Assembly: GCA_033060915.1 (NCBI GenBank)
Contig: CM065382.1
Coordinates: forward strand, 1,312,501-1,376,500
DNA from: Euryodendron excelsum
Taxonomy: Eukaryota; Streptophyta; Magnoliopsida; Ericales; Pentaphylacaceae
Direction of reading: 5' to 3'
Length of the DNA stretch: 64,000 nt
Both the position numbers and the translations under genes were made by a program. Under the pieces are notes generated by a model that was given only the letters and a program-made list of their open reading frames with translations, was not told where the DNA came from and made no database searches. Below are positions 63,727 to 64,000 of the stretch, one piece after another; position 1 is the stretch's first letter, and each line of letters begins with the position of its first letter.

Positions 63727-64000
63727 CTGCATCAGAACAAGAAGTCGATTAAACACATTTTATGTCGGATGCTAAACGGGTGCCTAGACCATCTTGCACA
63801 CATTTTGACTAAAAAGATGTTTAAATGAGTAACTTATAAGTTATAAGTTAGTTTTAAATCACTTTTTTAAATGACTTTTTTTTAAAATTGTGTTAGATAT
63901 AATAGTTTTTAAATTTTTTTTTTATAATTAGTTAAACATAATTTAAAAAAATCATAAGTTTAAATCATAAATTACTAAATAAGATGGGGTCTAAACACTT
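63727..64000. other. Window edge with MITE-like palindromic sequence
   Basis: Holds AACTTATAAGTTATAAGTTA and AT-rich sequence resembling the MITE at 54523-54722, possibly in the intron upstream of the orphan exon. The element may be cut by the window end. Confidence 0.4.

Overview
The window is nuclear DNA of a eudicot plant, probably a woody one. It is AT-rich, its genes are split by GT-AG introns, and it holds plant-specific families: an ethylene receptor, a plant RSH1, an SBT1 subtilase, an Ole e 1-type cell-wall protein and polygalacturonases. The spaces between and within genes are full of MITEs, SINEs and LTR elements. I cannot name the species from sequence alone.

Layout: 1-600 holds the edge of a 178-bp tandem repeat and an array of 17-bp palindromes. 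3136-7384 (+) is an ERS1-type ethylene receptor in five coding exons. 8096-10724 is a decayed pogo/Lemi1-like DNA transposon with terminal inverted repeats and a MITE nested inside it. 11645-14528 (-) encodes ribosomal protein eL19 in five exons, with a telo-box/site II promoter. 16968-19352 (-) is an intronless subtilisin-like protease. 19641-23385 is a head-to-tail duplication of about 1.8-1.9 kb lying directly upstream of a proline-rich Ole e 1-like gene (23493-24785, +), which carries an in-frame stop at its exon junction. 25964-27761 (+) encodes an acidic repeat protein with a membrane segment near each end.

28685-45411 (-) is a complete RSH1 (RelA/SpoT homologue) gene. I could trace 24 coding exons that join in phase into about 883 residues. 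Its 6.4-kb intron 11 contains a full LTR retroelement, and that element is itself interrupted by a solo LTR with its own target duplication. Intron 3 holds a MITE inside another MITE.

47758-50797 (-) is a USP-like/kinase fusion whose kinase domain has lost key catalytic residues. 51635-53817 and 57411-59538 (both -) are tandem polygalacturonase genes with identical exon structure. An orphan third-exon copy at 63437-63726 has mutated active-site motifs.

The genes are ordinary plant genes acting in separate processes: ethylene perception, translation, wall or apoplast proteolysis, the plastid stringent response, pectin breakdown. I see no operon-like functional linkage. The unusual content is structural: nested transposons, two local segmental duplications, one AT-rich MITE family present at many sites, and the palindrome array at the left edge.
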